64,000 bases of DNA, from contig NZ_CP022961.1 of NCBI RefSeq assembly GCF_002285795.1, forward strand, positions 2,918,001 through 2,982,000, written 5' to 3'. Positions within the stretch are counted from its first letter, which is position 1. Every line of letters starts with the position of its first letter. Below the pieces are notes generated by a model. It saw only the letters and a program-made list of their open reading frames with translations. It was not told the DNA's origin and made no database searches. This document shows positions 34,096 to 42,265 of this stretch, in pieces. This stretch comes from Plantactinospora sp. KBS50. Lineage in GTDB: Bacteria; Actinomycetota; Actinomycetes; Mycobacteriales; Micromonosporaceae. The position numbers and the translations under genes are program-made.

Positions 34096-35655
34096 TCAGG
34101 CCCAGCCGGCGCTGACCACCCAGCTCACGTCGTCACCCCACACCGAACTGGCGTCGTAGTCGTGCACGCCGCCGTTGCTGGCGATGTAGACGTTGTTGTT
34201 GTAGTGCCGGATGTTCCTGGTCGGGTAGTTGTACGACCGGAACGTGTTGCCCTGGCCGTTGAAGCCGGTCTGCGGGCAGAACGTCGCGTCCTGGGCGAAG
34301 ATCGCGCTGCCGTCGTTGGCGTTCAGGGTCAGTTGGAAGTTGTAGTGCCGCAGGTAGCTGCCGGGGGTGTCGCGCGACTCGAACGACCGGCACGCGCTGT
34401 TGGCCAGCCCGGCCCGTGCCACGAAGCTTGCCTGCGCCTTCGCGGTCGAGGAACTCGACGAGGTGACCACGGCGGTGGAGACGGTGGAGCCGGAGTGCGA
34501 GATGTACCGGGTCGTGCAGCAGGCGGTGGTGGCCCGCAGCGAGACCGAGGATCCGACGTTCACCGCCGGGCCGCTGGTGATCGAGGTCGTGGCGTAGCCG
34601 GCGGCGGTGATGTTGGCCTGGACCGCGTTCTCGGTGGCGTCGGTCGGATATCCGGAGGTCATCACGCCCTCGTAGAAGGTGCCGGCCCCGCTGACGCTGT
34701 TGTCGCCGCCGATGCCCAGGATGATGGCGCCTTCCTTCTTCATCGGGTTGTAGCCCGAGGCGTTCGGCCGGACCCCGTTGTAGTACGTCGACAGCCCGCC
34801 GGACTGGGCGTTGCCGCCGCGGATGGCCCAGTGGTTCGGCTCGCCCTTGATGATCGCCGTGAGGAACCGGTGGGTGACCGTCGGGTCGTTGGCGTTGTAG
34901 CGCGTGTTGACGCCGGAGAAGAGGCCGTTCTCCAGGTCGGCCATGATCCACGGCCCGTTGCCGGTGCCGTACCCCCAGGCCGTGATGTTGCCGAAGTAGA
35001 TGGCCTCCATGGTGCCGTTGCCGTTGTCCCGGCTGTTGGTCTCGGCGTTGCCGTAGTCGAAGCAGCAGCCGTTGTTGTAGTGCGTGCCGTCGAAGATCGC
35101 GTACATGCCCTCGGGCTGGTCGCCGGTGGCGATCCCGTTGGTGGAGTTGTTGCGGTAGCCGGTGCCCGGCGAGACGAAGACGCCGTACGCCTTGTGGCCG
35201 CCCACGGTGACCGGTGCCACGTTCGCGCCGGCGAGGTTGTCGTAACCGTTCGCCTCGGGGCCGCTGAACCCGCCGGGCGGGGCCTGGGTCAGGTCGTTGC
35301 CCCGGCCGCTCTGGTCGTAGATGCGGGTGATCAGGCAGGTGGTGTTCGCGCAGAACGAGTCCTGGATGGACGCGTCGGCCACCCCGCCGGCGGTCAGCGG
35401 GGTGATGCTGCGGTACGTGTTGTCCGAGGCCCGACGGACCTGGTACAGGTAGCCGGTGTAGGAGCCGTACAGCGCCCGGGTGGTGCTGTGCGCGGCCACA
35501 CACGGGGTGCCACCGGACGCGTAGATGTCGCAGGGCTGGGAGGTGGCGGCCTGTGACACGCCGCCGTTGACGAGCGCGCCGGCGACGAGCGCCGCCACGC
35601 CGGCGACGCTCAGGGCGATTCGGCGTACGCGCCGAGTGGGGGTTGATGTTGCCAT
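34096..35655 (-). CDS. Secreted alpha-L-arabinofuranosidase, GH54 with CBM42
   Basis: This 519-residue enzyme has a signal peptide (about residues 1-36) and then the GH54 catalytic domain (CDIYASGGTPCVAAHSTTRA, LYGSYTGYLYQVRR). IMADLENGLFSG contains the nucleophile Glu, and GIGGDNSVSGAGTFYEG the acid/base Asp by analogy with Aspergillus AbfB. From about residue 375 a beta-trefoil CBM42 (SFESRDTPGSYLRHYNF, then TFRSYNYPTRNIRHYN) binds arabinofuranose side chains. It releases L-arabinose from arabinan or arabinoxylan outside the cell, feeding the ABC importer. ATG 35655 follows AAAGGTC, and a LacI-type operator lies upstream. Confidence 0.93.
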   Translation of the reverse strand: MATSTPTRRVRRIALSVAGVAALVAGALVNGGVSQAATSQPCDIYASGGTPCVAAHSTTRALYGSYTGYLYQVRRASDNTYRSITPLTAGGVADASIQDSFCANTTCLITRIYDQSGRGNDLTQAPPGGFSGPEANGYDNLAGANVAPVTVGGHKAYGVFVSPGTGYRNNSTNGIATGDQPEGMYAIFDGTHYNNGCCFDYGNAETNSRDNGNGTMEAIYFGNITAWGYGTGNGPWIMADLENGLFSGVNTRYNANDPTVTHRFLTAIIKGEPNHWAIRGGNAQSGGLSTYYNGVRPNASGYNPMKKEGAIILGIGGDNSVSGAGTFYEGVMTSGYPTDATENAVQANITAAGYATTSITSGPAVNVGSSVSLRATTACCTTRYISHSGSTVSTAVVTSSSSSTAKAQASFVARAGLANSACRSFESRDTPGSYLRHYNFQLTLNANDGSAIFAQDATFCPQTGFNGQGNTFRSYNYPTRNIRHYNNNVYIASNGGVHDYDASSVWGDDVSWVVSAGWA

Positions 35656-35785
35656 GGGTGACCTTTCCGTGGCGGGGTGTGGTCCGGTTGGGTCAACCGT
35701 GGGGCGGCGGGAGCCAGCCGCGTGGGGCGGCGGGCGGCCGTCGGTGGGGGAACCCCTGTTGATCGACCGGGGGCGATGGACCGCT

Positions 35786-35824
35786 TGTGAGCGTTAACAT
35801 AGTGGACACTCGTGAGCGACGCAA
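35786..35824 (-). promoter_or_regulatory. GH54 promoter with LacI-type operator
   Basis: On the minus strand TTGCGT (35824-35819) and TATGTT (35801-35796) are spaced 17 bp. The operator TGTGAGCGTTAACA (35786-35799, plus-strand reading) overlaps the -10 region. It differs from the araB box at one of 14 bases. Confidence 0.7.
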
Positions 35825-35917
35825 CGGCAACCGGCGTGCCCGCAGGTCGCCGGAGTCCGTCACCGGACGGATCCGCCCGGCCCGCTCCGGACGCCCGCGC
35901 GCTCCGCGTCACCGGCT

Positions 35918-36045
35918 AGCGCCACCGCCGGTCAGCGCCACCGCCGGTCAGCGCCACCGCCGGTCAGCGCCACCAACGGTCAGCGCCACCGCCGGGTAGC
36001 GCCACCGCCGGATAGCGCCACCAACGGTCAGCGCCACCGCCGGGT
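35918..36045. repeat. 16-bp tandem repeat, 8 copies, before NUDIX gene
   Basis: Eight head-to-tail units of AGCGCCACCGCCGGTC and close variants (CAACGGTC, GCCGGGT, GCCGGAT) end 11 bp before the NUDIX ATG. The ribosome-binding region of that gene therefore lies in repeat sequence and shows no normal Shine-Dalgarno site. Confidence 0.95.
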
Positions 36046-36056
36046 AGCGTCGGCGC

Positions 36057-36566
36057 ATGCCCGTCTCGCCCTACATCGCCCGGCTGCGCGCCCACGTCGG
36101 CACCGACCTGCTGCTCCTGCCCAGCGCCAGCGGCGTGGTGCACGATGCCGATGGGCGGGTGCTGCTGGTGCGGCGCAGCGACAACGGCCGCTGGTCGCTG
36201 CCGGCCGGCGTCATCGACCCCGGCGAGCAGCCCGCGGACGCGGTGCTGCGGGAGGTGTACGAGGAGACCGGGGTACGGGTACGGATCGACGGGGTGGGCG
36301 GGGTGGCCACCCATCCGGCGGTCTATCCGAACGGCGATCGGTGCGAATATCTGCACGTCTGGTTCCGGTGCCGGGCGGTGGCCGGCGAACCCCGGGTCAA
36401 CGACGACGAGTCGACCGAGGTCGCGTGGTTCGAACCGGACCGGCTGCCCGACCTCGACGGGTGGGCACGGCTGCGGATCGACACCGCCGGCGGTCCGGAC
36501 GCCCCAGCCTGGCACGCCCGCCCCGGCGAGCGGCATCCCGCGCTGTGCCAACCCGACGCGCTCTGA
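36057..36566 (+). CDS. NUDIX hydrolase
   Basis: This 169-residue protein has a complete Nudix box at about residues 57-79, beginning GVIDPGEQPADAV and ending REVYEETGV, which binds Mg2+ and the diphosphate of nucleotide derivatives. WSLPAGVIDPGE and the downstream HVWFRCRAV resemble ADP-ribose or dNTP pyrophosphatases. The substrate is not inferable. The 16-bp repeat array is immediately upstream. An 11-bp gap remains between array and ATG. Confidence 0.9.
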   Translation: MPVSPYIARLRAHVGTDLLLLPSASGVVHDADGRVLLVRRSDNGRWSLPAGVIDPGEQPADAVLREVYEETGVRVRIDGVGGVATHPAVYPNGDRCEYLHVWFRCRAVAGEPRVNDDESTEVAWFEPDRLPDLDGWARLRIDTAGGPDAPAWHARPGERHPALCQPDAL

Positions 36567-36620
36567 ACCTCCGGCGGCCCGCCGGGCCGCGCCGTCTGCC
36601 ACACGCCGCGCCGCCTACCG

Positions 36621-36680
36621 GCGCCACGACCGCCTGCCACGCGCCACGACCGCCTGCCACGCGCCACGACCGCCTGCCAC
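36621..36680. repeat. 20-bp tandem repeat, 3 perfect copies
   Basis: GCGCCACGACCGCCTGCCAC is repeated exactly three times. A related ACGCCGCGCCGCCT block precedes (36603) and follows (36681) the array, suggesting an older larger duplication. It lies between convergent NUDIX and coiled-coil genes. Confidence 0.9.
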
Positions 36681-36733
36681 ACGCCGCGCCGCCTGCCGGC
36701 GCCACGACCGCGCGACCGCCGCGCTCAGCGCGT

Positions 36734-38329
36734 TCAGGGGTTCGTGACCACCCGACCGTTTGCCGGCTCCTCGTCGTACTCCCGCTCGTCGGTGTCGAAC
36801 TCGACCTCGCCGGAACCGAACTCGGGCGGTGCCGGCCGGATCGCGCCCTCGTACTCGGCGCCGAACTCCGGCGGCGCGGGCCGGCCCGGGCCCTCGTCGT
36901 CGTAGCCGTCGGGACCGAACCGGTCGCTCGGGTCGGCGTCCCCCGAGCGCTGCGTCGGGATCCGTTCGTTCCACCCGCCCTGGCCGGGCTCCTCCTCGAT
37001 GATCCGGCCGCCGCTGTTGTCGGACGAGTGCCGTGCGGTCAGCATCGGGTACTCGGCGGTCTCCCCGCCGCCGGCCGCGGCGGCCATCACCGCCGCGGCG
37101 GCCAGGTCGGCCACCCGCTTGGCCTCGCGCTGCACCCGGGCCCGTACGTCCTTGGCGTGCCGCTCGGCGAACTCGGCGGCCGTCCGGGCCTCCTCAAGCC
37201 GGTCCACCTCGGCGGACAGCTCCGAACGGATCTCCGCGAGCCGCTGCTCGGCCTCGGCCAGGCTCTGCCGCGCGGCGTTGCTCTCGGTCCGCGACTCGGA
37301 CAGTTCGCTGCGCGCCGCCTCCAGCTCCGTGCGCAGCTCCTCCAGCTCCCGTTCCCGCTCCGCGACGTCCTCGCGCAGCACGGCGAGCCGTTCCTCGTGC
37401 ACCGACACCTGCTCCTCGGCCCGCTGCCGTACCTCGGCCGAATACCGCTGTGCCTCGGCGATCAGCAGGCCGGTCTTCTGCTCGGCGGCGATGCGCTGGC
37501 TGGCCAGCTCCCGTTCGGCGGCCTCCCGGTGGTCGGCCAGGTACCGATCGGCGGCGGTCCGCCGATCGGCGATCTCCCGTTCCACGCTGGCCTGCCACTG
37601 CGCCAGTTCCTGCTGGCTCTGCTCCCGGGCCGCCTGGGTCTCCTGCTGGATCTGCGCCCGGGCGGCCTTCATCAGCGCCTCGGCCGCGGCGCGGGCCTGT
37701 TCGACCTGCTCCGCGCTGGACTCGCCGATCCGCTTCGCCTCTTCCTGCGCCGCCCGCTGCGCGGCCTCGCCGTCGGCGCGCAGCTTCTCCGCCCGCTCCC
37801 GGGTCCGGTTCAGCTCCGCCTCGGCCCGGCTCTGGCTGTCCTCGATCGCCTTTTCCTGCTCGGCCCGGCGGGTGGCCAGCTCCTCCGCCAGTTCCCGGGC
37901 GGCGGCCTCGCCCCGCTCACGGGCCTCGGCGACGGCCTTCTCGGCCTCGCTCTGCATGTCGGCCGCCCGGTGCGCGGCCATCTCCTTGATCACCCCGGCC
38001 TGTTTCTCGGCCAGGTCGAGGATCTGGTCGACCATCGGGCCGAGGTCCCGGAACGTCGCCCGGTCCGGCATGCTCGGCCGGCGCCGCAGCTCGGTCAGCT
38101 CCGCCCGCAGCCGTTCGTCCTTCTTGGACATGTCGCGGATCTGGTCGGCCAGCTTGCGGGCCTGCTCCGCGGTCCGCTCGTGCTCGGCGGTGAGCGCCGT
38201 CAGCCGGCCCTCGGCCTGCTCGACGTACCGGTCCACCTGGCGCTTGTCGTAGCCGCGCAGCCCGACCTCGAAGTTCGGCCGCCCGGCGCCGTCGTCGAGA
38301 CCTGTGAACGCTCCGTCACTGGTGGACAT
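36734..38329 (-). CDS. DivIVA-domain long coiled-coil protein (cytoskeletal/polar-growth type)
   Basis: This 531-residue protein starts at ATG 38329 behind GGAGGA. FEVGLRGYDKRQVDRYVEQAE at about residues 20-40 is the DivIVA/Wag31 N-terminal membrane-targeting motif. From about 45 to 420 it is almost continuous heptad coiled coil rich in Glu, Arg, Gln and Ala. The C-terminal 100 residues are acidic and disordered, with a repeated RPAPPEFG motif. Such proteins (Scy/FilP-like in Streptomyces) scaffold polar growth in filamentous actinomycetes. Its exact role is inferred from architecture only. Confidence 0.85.
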   Translation of the reverse strand: MSTSDGAFTGLDDGAGRPNFEVGLRGYDKRQVDRYVEQAEGRLTALTAEHERTAEQARKLADQIRDMSKKDERLRAELTELRRRPSMPDRATFRDLGPMVDQILDLAEKQAGVIKEMAAHRAADMQSEAEKAVAEARERGEAAARELAEELATRRAEQEKAIEDSQSRAEAELNRTRERAEKLRADGEAAQRAAQEEAKRIGESSAEQVEQARAAAEALMKAARAQIQQETQAAREQSQQELAQWQASVEREIADRRTAADRYLADHREAAERELASQRIAAEQKTGLLIAEAQRYSAEVRQRAEEQVSVHEERLAVLREDVAERERELEELRTELEAARSELSESRTESNAARQSLAEAEQRLAEIRSELSAEVDRLEEARTAAEFAERHAKDVRARVQREAKRVADLAAAAVMAAAAGGGETAEYPMLTARHSSDNSGGRIIEEEPGQGGWNERIPTQRSGDADPSDRFGPDGYDDEGPGRPAPPEFGAEYEGAIRPAPPEFGSGEVEFDTDEREYDEEPANGRVVTNP

Positions 38330-38658
38330 GCGCCATCCTCCGTACGATCCCGGTACGCTCCCGCCCGCCGGCCGGCGACTACGGGCCATGATGAGGCGCA
38401 ACGGTACCGCCGTTCGCCTCCGGAGGTTAGCCCCACCCCGGTCCGATCCCGGCGTGTCGCACCATCGCGGGTCCCAGATGTGGCCCAGTGACCCTGTCCG
38501 GCTTCCGTTCGGCCCTCGACGTACGGCTGAGCAGCCGATCCGCCCTGGCCGGCGCCGCTGACGCGGCCGGCCGCCCGCGCCGCGCCCGCCGGACCGCGGC
38601 GAGCACGCGCGAGGGCCCGGAGGCGGGGCACGCCCATGGGCGGGGGTAGGGCCGCTCC
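38330..38658. other. Gene-free stretch upstream of the DivIVA-like gene
   Basis: No coding region with a credible start or domain is visible on either strand. It presumably carries the promoter of the coiled-coil gene, but I could not identify convincing -35/-10 elements. Confidence 0.5.
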
Positions 38659-38722
38659 GGGGCGGCGGGGCGGCGGGGCGGCGGGGCGGTGGGGTGGCGG
38701 GGCGGTGGGGTGGCGGGGCGGT
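38659..38722. repeat. 8-bp G-rich tandem repeat, 8 copies (G-quadruplex potential)
   Basis: Eight units of GGGGYGGY run up to two bases before the MarR stop codon. The plus strand has eight G4 tracts with 1-4 base spacers and could form G-quadruplexes. The minus-strand mRNA would be C-rich here. Confidence 0.95.
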
Positions 38723-38723
38723 G

Positions 38724-39116
38724 TCAGGCGGGTACGTGGTCGAGGTGCTCGCCGAGCACCCGGACGTAGGTCCGGTGCGCCTCCGCGTGCCGCCGTACCC
38801 CCTCCTGGGTGGGCGTCACGAAGACGCCGCGCCGGTCGGCCTCGCAGAGTGCCCGTTCCACCAGCCCGGCCCGTTCCAGCCGGGCGACCGTCCGGGACAG
38901 GGCGCTCTGGCTCAGGTACATCTGGCCGGCGAGGTCCTGCATGCGGCACTGCTCACAGCCGGCGCTCACCAGCCGGTCGAGCGCCTCGAACTCGCTGAGG
39001 GTGAGGCCGTATCCGTCCTGCAGCGCGCGTTCCAACTGGCCCGCGACCTGGTTGTAGGAGGTCAGGAGGGAGCGCCAGCGCTCGACCAGGTGGGCATCGG
39101 CGGTCATCTGGGGCAT
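38724..39116 (-). CDS. MarR-family transcriptional regulator
   Basis: This 130-residue winged-helix regulator has a recognition helix LSQSALSRTVARLERAGLVER and a wing CEADRRGVFVTPTQEG. Two cysteines form a GCEQC motif just before the helix-turn-helix and a third lies in the wing, which could allow redox or electrophile sensing. It is divergent from an MFS exporter at 39183, the classic arrangement in which MarR represses the pump and itself. Start is ATG 39116 or ATG 39107. Confidence 0.9.
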   Translation of the reverse strand: MPQMTADAHLVERWRSLLTSYNQVAGQLERALQDGYGLTLSEFEALDRLVSAGCEQCRMQDLAGQMYLSQSALSRTVARLERAGLVERALCEADRRGVFVTPTQEGVRRHAEAHRTYVRVLGEHLDHVPA

Positions 39117-39182
39117 CCTACCCGCGCCACCAGGTCAATGCACCTACATATCTTGCTCACACATTAATTGCATGGACACTTC

Positions 39183-39194
39183 ATGCGTACGCAT
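39183..39194. promoter_or_regulatory. Perfect 12-bp palindrome at the MFS start (candidate MarR operator)
   Basis: ATGCGTACGCAT is a perfect palindrome in the divergent marR/MFS region and includes the first ATG in the exporter frame. TATAGC follows directly. If the exporter actually starts at GTG 39210, the palindrome would overlap its promoter. Confidence 0.45.
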
Positions 39195-40661
39195 ATAGCC
39201 TTCGACCTCGTGATCGATACCGCTACAGCTCCCGACGCCGCGCCGCGGCCGTCCGGAGCCGTACCCTTGCCGCCCGCCGCACACTGGACCCCGCGGCTAC
39301 GCGGTGTGCTCGTCGTGCTGTGCGTCGTGCTGTTCCTCGACGCCCTGGACGTCTCCATGGTCGGGGTCGCGCTGCCGTCCATCGGCACCGAACTGCACCT
39401 GTCCACCGCCTCCCTGCAATGGATCGTCAACGGCTACGTCCTGGGCTACGGCGGTCTGCTCCTGCTCGGTGGCCGGGTCGCGGACCTGCTCGGCCGCCGC
39501 CGGATCTTCCTGATCGCCCTGGCGGCGTTCGCGGCGGCCTCGCTGCTGGGCGGCCTCGTGGACGACGGGGGACTGCTGATCGCCAGCCGGTTCGTCAAGG
39601 GTCTCGCGGCCGCCTTCACCGCGCCCACCGCGCTGTCCATCCTGACCACGACGTTCCCCGAGGGACCGGCCCGCAACCGGGCGCTCTCGATCGTCTCGGT
39701 CTTCGGCGCCAGCGGCTACTCGTCCGGGCTCATCCTCGGCGGCCTGCTCACCGGGCTCGGCTGGCGGTGGACCTTCCTCATCCCCGTACCGATCGCGATC
39801 GGCGTGCTGGTCGGCGGGGTGGCCCTGATTCCCCGCGACCGACCGTCCGCCGAGGGCGGTCACGACCTGCTCGGCGCCGGCACCCTGTCCGGCGGGATGC
39901 TGCTGGCCGTCTACGCCGTGGTGTCGGCACCGGAGCGCGGCTGGACCGATCCGGCCACCCTCGGCCCGGCCGTGGCGGCCGTGCTGCTGCTCACCGGCTT
40001 CGTCCTGGTCGAGCGCCGGGTCGCCCACCCGCTGATCAGGCTGGGCATCCTGCGGGCCGGTGCGCTGGTGCGGGCCAATCTCAGCATGGTCGCGCTGTTC
40101 GGGTCGTACCTCAGCTTCCAGTTCATGATGACCCTCTACCTCCAGCGCACGCTGGGCTGGTCACCGCTGCGGATGGCCCTGGCGCTGCTCCCGGCGGGCC
40201 TGCTGGTGGCGCTCGGCTCGCCCTTCGTCGGCCGGCTCATCGACCGGTACGGCAGCCAGCGGCTCATCCTGACCGCCATGACGTCGCTCGGCCTGGGCTA
40301 CCTGTGGTTCCTGACCACCGCCGGGACGGCGCCGAACTACCTGGTCACGGTGCTGCCCACCATGCTGCTGCTCGGCGGCGGGTTCGCCTTCGGGTTCAGT
40401 TCCATCACCGCCCAGGCGACGCACGGCATCCACGACTCCGAGCAGGGGTTGGCCTCCGGGCTGGTGCAGACCTCCGGCCAGGTGGGCGCCGCTCTGGTGC
40501 TGGCCGTCGTCACCGCCCTGGTCTCGACGGACGGCCCCGGGTCCGGCGGGTTCGCGCCGTACCACCCGGGCGTCAACCTGGTCACCGGTGTCGCCCTGGT
40601 CGGGCTCGCGTTCAACCTGCTGCCGCTGCTGCGTCGGCCGCGAGTCCTGCGCCGCGCCTGA
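39183..40661 (+). CDS. MFS transporter, DHA2 family
   Basis: This is a 492-residue exporter of the 14-helix DHA2 class. VLFLDALDVSMVGVALPSIG is the first-helix motif and GGRVADLLGRRR the loop-2/3 motif. A large central hydrophobic region then follows, with LYLQRTLGWSPLRM before helix 9. It is divergent from a MarR regulator and probably exports the compound that the regulator senses. Start is uncertain: TTG 39168, ATG 39183 and GTG 39210 are in frame and none has a strong ribosome site. Confidence 0.9.
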   Translation: MRTHIAFDLVIDTATAPDAAPRPSGAVPLPPAAHWTPRLRGVLVVLCVVLFLDALDVSMVGVALPSIGTELHLSTASLQWIVNGYVLGYGGLLLLGGRVADLLGRRRIFLIALAAFAAASLLGGLVDDGGLLIASRFVKGLAAAFTAPTALSILTTTFPEGPARNRALSIVSVFGASGYSSGLILGGLLTGLGWRWTFLIPVPIAIGVLVGGVALIPRDRPSAEGGHDLLGAGTLSGGMLLAVYAVVSAPERGWTDPATLGPAVAAVLLLTGFVLVERRVAHPLIRLGILRAGALVRANLSMVALFGSYLSFQFMMTLYLQRTLGWSPLRMALALLPAGLLVALGSPFVGRLIDRYGSQRLILTAMTSLGLGYLWFLTTAGTAPNYLVTVLPTMLLLGGGFAFGFSSITAQATHGIHDSEQGLASGLVQTSGQVGAALVLAVVTALVSTDGPGSGGFAPYHPGVNLVTGVALVGLAFNLLPLLRRPRVLRRA

Positions 40662-40760
40662 CCGTCCCGTCCGACCGTGCCGCCTGACCGTCCCGCCGGA
40701 CCGTCCTGCCGGAGACGGTTCGGCCGGGGCTGAGCGGGACGGGGCGGGGTCTAGCCGGGT

Positions 40761-40991
40761 CTAGCCGACGAAGATCATGCTGGCCGGAAAGGTGCCCTTC
40801 ACCTGCCGGGTCTTGAGGATCTTCGCGGCGATGGCGCTGGCGACCCAGTTGAAGTCGCCGTTCTCGGCTCGCGCCCGCATGGTCCTGGGGTCGATCACCA
40901 GGATCCGGTCGTACCGCTTGTTCAACCCGAACTCGTACCGTACCTCGTCCGGGCTTTCGCCGATCTTGCGTGCGGTGATCAGCCTACCCAC
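40761..40991 (-). CDS. Conserved hypothetical protein, 76 residues
   Basis: This small protein starts at GTG 40991 after a GGAAGGGA site. The sequence (MGRLITARKIGESPDEVRYE, then YDRILVIDPRTMRA and ILKTRQVKGTFPASMIFVG) has alternating strands and helices. It reads as a single compact domain, with no signal or membrane segment. I do not recognise a family. It stands alone between convergent and divergent neighbours. Confidence 0.75.
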   Translation of the reverse strand: MGRLITARKIGESPDEVRYEFGLNKRYDRILVIDPRTMRARAENGDFNWVASAIAAKILKTRQVKGTFPASMIFVG

Positions 40992-41080
40992 GGGAGTGGT
41001 CCCTTCCGGTCCGTCGATCAGGACCCGAGGGTAGGGGAGGCGCGCGACAACCGCCGGCCGGGACGCGGTTTCATAGGCAT

Positions 41081-41647
41081 ATGACCGAGGAGACCGCGTT
41101 GTCCGCGGACGAGCTGCTGGACATCGTCGACGAGCACGACCGGGTGGTCGGCCGGGCCGCCCGCGCCGACGCGTACGCCCGGCGGTTGCGGCACCGCTGC
41201 GCGGCCGTGCTGGTCCGGGACCCGGGCGGGCGGATCTTCGTGCATCGCCGGACCGACCGCAAGCTGGTCTTCCCGGGCCTCTATGACATGTTCGTCGGCG
41301 GGGTGGTGGGCGCCGGCGAGAGCTACGCCGCGGCCGCGCTGCGGGAGGCCGAGGAGGAACTGGGCGTGACCGGCCTGCCGGCGCCGACGCCGCTGTTCAC
41401 CTTCCTGTACGAGACGCCGCGGCACAGCTGGTGGTGCGCAGTCCACGAGGTGACCTGCACGTTTCCGGTACGGCCGCAGCCCGAGGAGGTCGCCTGGCAC
41501 GCGTTCCTGCCCGAGTCGCAGTTGCACCGCCGGCTCGACGAGTGGGACTGGGTGCCGGACGGGCTGGAGGCGTACCGGCGGCTGCTGGCCTGGCGGCGCG
41601 ACCACGCCGGGCCGGCGGTGCCACCGGCGGCACCGGTCGACCGGTAG
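41081..41647 (+). CDS. NUDIX hydrolase (YfcD/IDI-like)
   Basis: This 188-residue protein opens [17 protein letters not shown], the leader typical of the YfcD/isopentenyl-diphosphate isomerase-like branch. Its Nudix box starts [15 protein letters not shown] and ends REAEEELGV (about residues 68-91). [20 protein letters not shown] precedes it. It is most likely a housekeeping pyrophosphatase, and isomerase activity is not supported. RNase HI follows 10 bp downstream, in the same direction. Confidence 0.9.
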   Translation: MTEETALSADELLDIVDEHDRVVGRAARADAYARRLRHRCAAVLVRDPGGRIFVHRRTDRKLVFPGLYDMFVGGVVGAGESYAAAALREAEEELGVTGLPAPTPLFTFLYETPRHSWWCAVHEVTCTFPVRPQPEEVAWHAFLPESQLHRRLDEWDWVPDGLEAYRRLLAWRRDHAGPAVPPAAPVDR

Positions 41648-41657
41648 GTTGCCGGGC

Positions 41658-42128
41658 ATGACGGACGTGGTACCCGGCGTGGTGGTGGAGATCTGGACCG
41701 ACGGGGCGTGCAGCGGCAACCCCGGCCCGGGCGGGTGGGGAGCGGTGCTGCGCTACGGCGGCCACGAACGGGAACTGTCCGGCGGCGAACCGGCCGGGAC
41801 CACCAACAACCGGATGGAGCTGATGGCCGCCATCCAGGCGCTGGAGTGCCTCACCCGGCCGGCCACGGTCCAACTGCACACCGACAGCACGTACCTGCGC
41901 AACGGCATCACCAGCTGGTTGGCCTCGTGGAAGCGCAACGGGTGGCGGACCGCGGCCCGGCAGCCGGTGAAGAACGCCGACCTGTGGCAGCGGCTGGAAA
42001 CCGCCTGCGGCCGGCACGAGATCACCTGGCTGTGGGTGAAGGGCCACAGCGGGCACCCGGAGAACGACCGGGCCGACGCGCTTGCCAATTCCGGCATGGC
42101 CGACGCCCGCCGCGCCCCGAGCCGCTGA
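41658..42128 (+). CDS. rnhA: Ribonuclease HI
   Basis: The 156-residue enzyme degrades RNA in RNA-DNA hybrids. The four acidic active-site residues are in place: [17 protein letters not shown] (Asp), [11 protein letters not shown] (Glu), LHTDSTYL (Asp) and [12 protein letters not shown] (last Asp). The basic protrusion WKRNGW is present. ATG 41658 is preferred to the in-frame TTG at 41649. The last two codons lie in the first, diverged copy of a 25-bp tandem repeat. Confidence 0.95.
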   Translation: MTDVVPGVVVEIWTDGACSGNPGPGGWGAVLRYGGHERELSGGEPAGTTNNRMELMAAIQALECLTRPATVQLHTDSTYLRNGITSWLASWKRNGWRTAARQPVKNADLWQRLETACGRHEITWLWVKGHSGHPENDRADALANSGMADARRAPSR

Positions 42129-42245
42129 CCCGGGCCGTACTCCGAGCCGCTCACCCGTGGCGCGCACCCAGCCGCTCACCCGTGGCGCGCACCCAGCCGC
42201 CGACCCGTGGCGCGCACCCAGCCGCTCACCCGCGGCGGGCTCCGG
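42121..42245. repeat. 25-bp tandem repeat, about 5 copies, starting in the rnhA 3' end
   Basis: Three good copies of GCCGCTCACCCGTGGCGCGC plus ACCCA lie at 42146-42220. A diverged copy precedes them (42121-42145, containing the rnhA stop) and a partial one follows. The array apparently grew from the end of the coding sequence into the intergenic space. Confidence 0.9.
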
Positions 42246-42265
42246 GCCGACCCGCCGCGTGGCCG

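Noticed and set aside
35918-36045. Possible CRISPR array
   Set aside because: The 16-bp units are contiguous with no unique spacers and there are no cas genes. The same holds for the arrays at 29170 and 42121.
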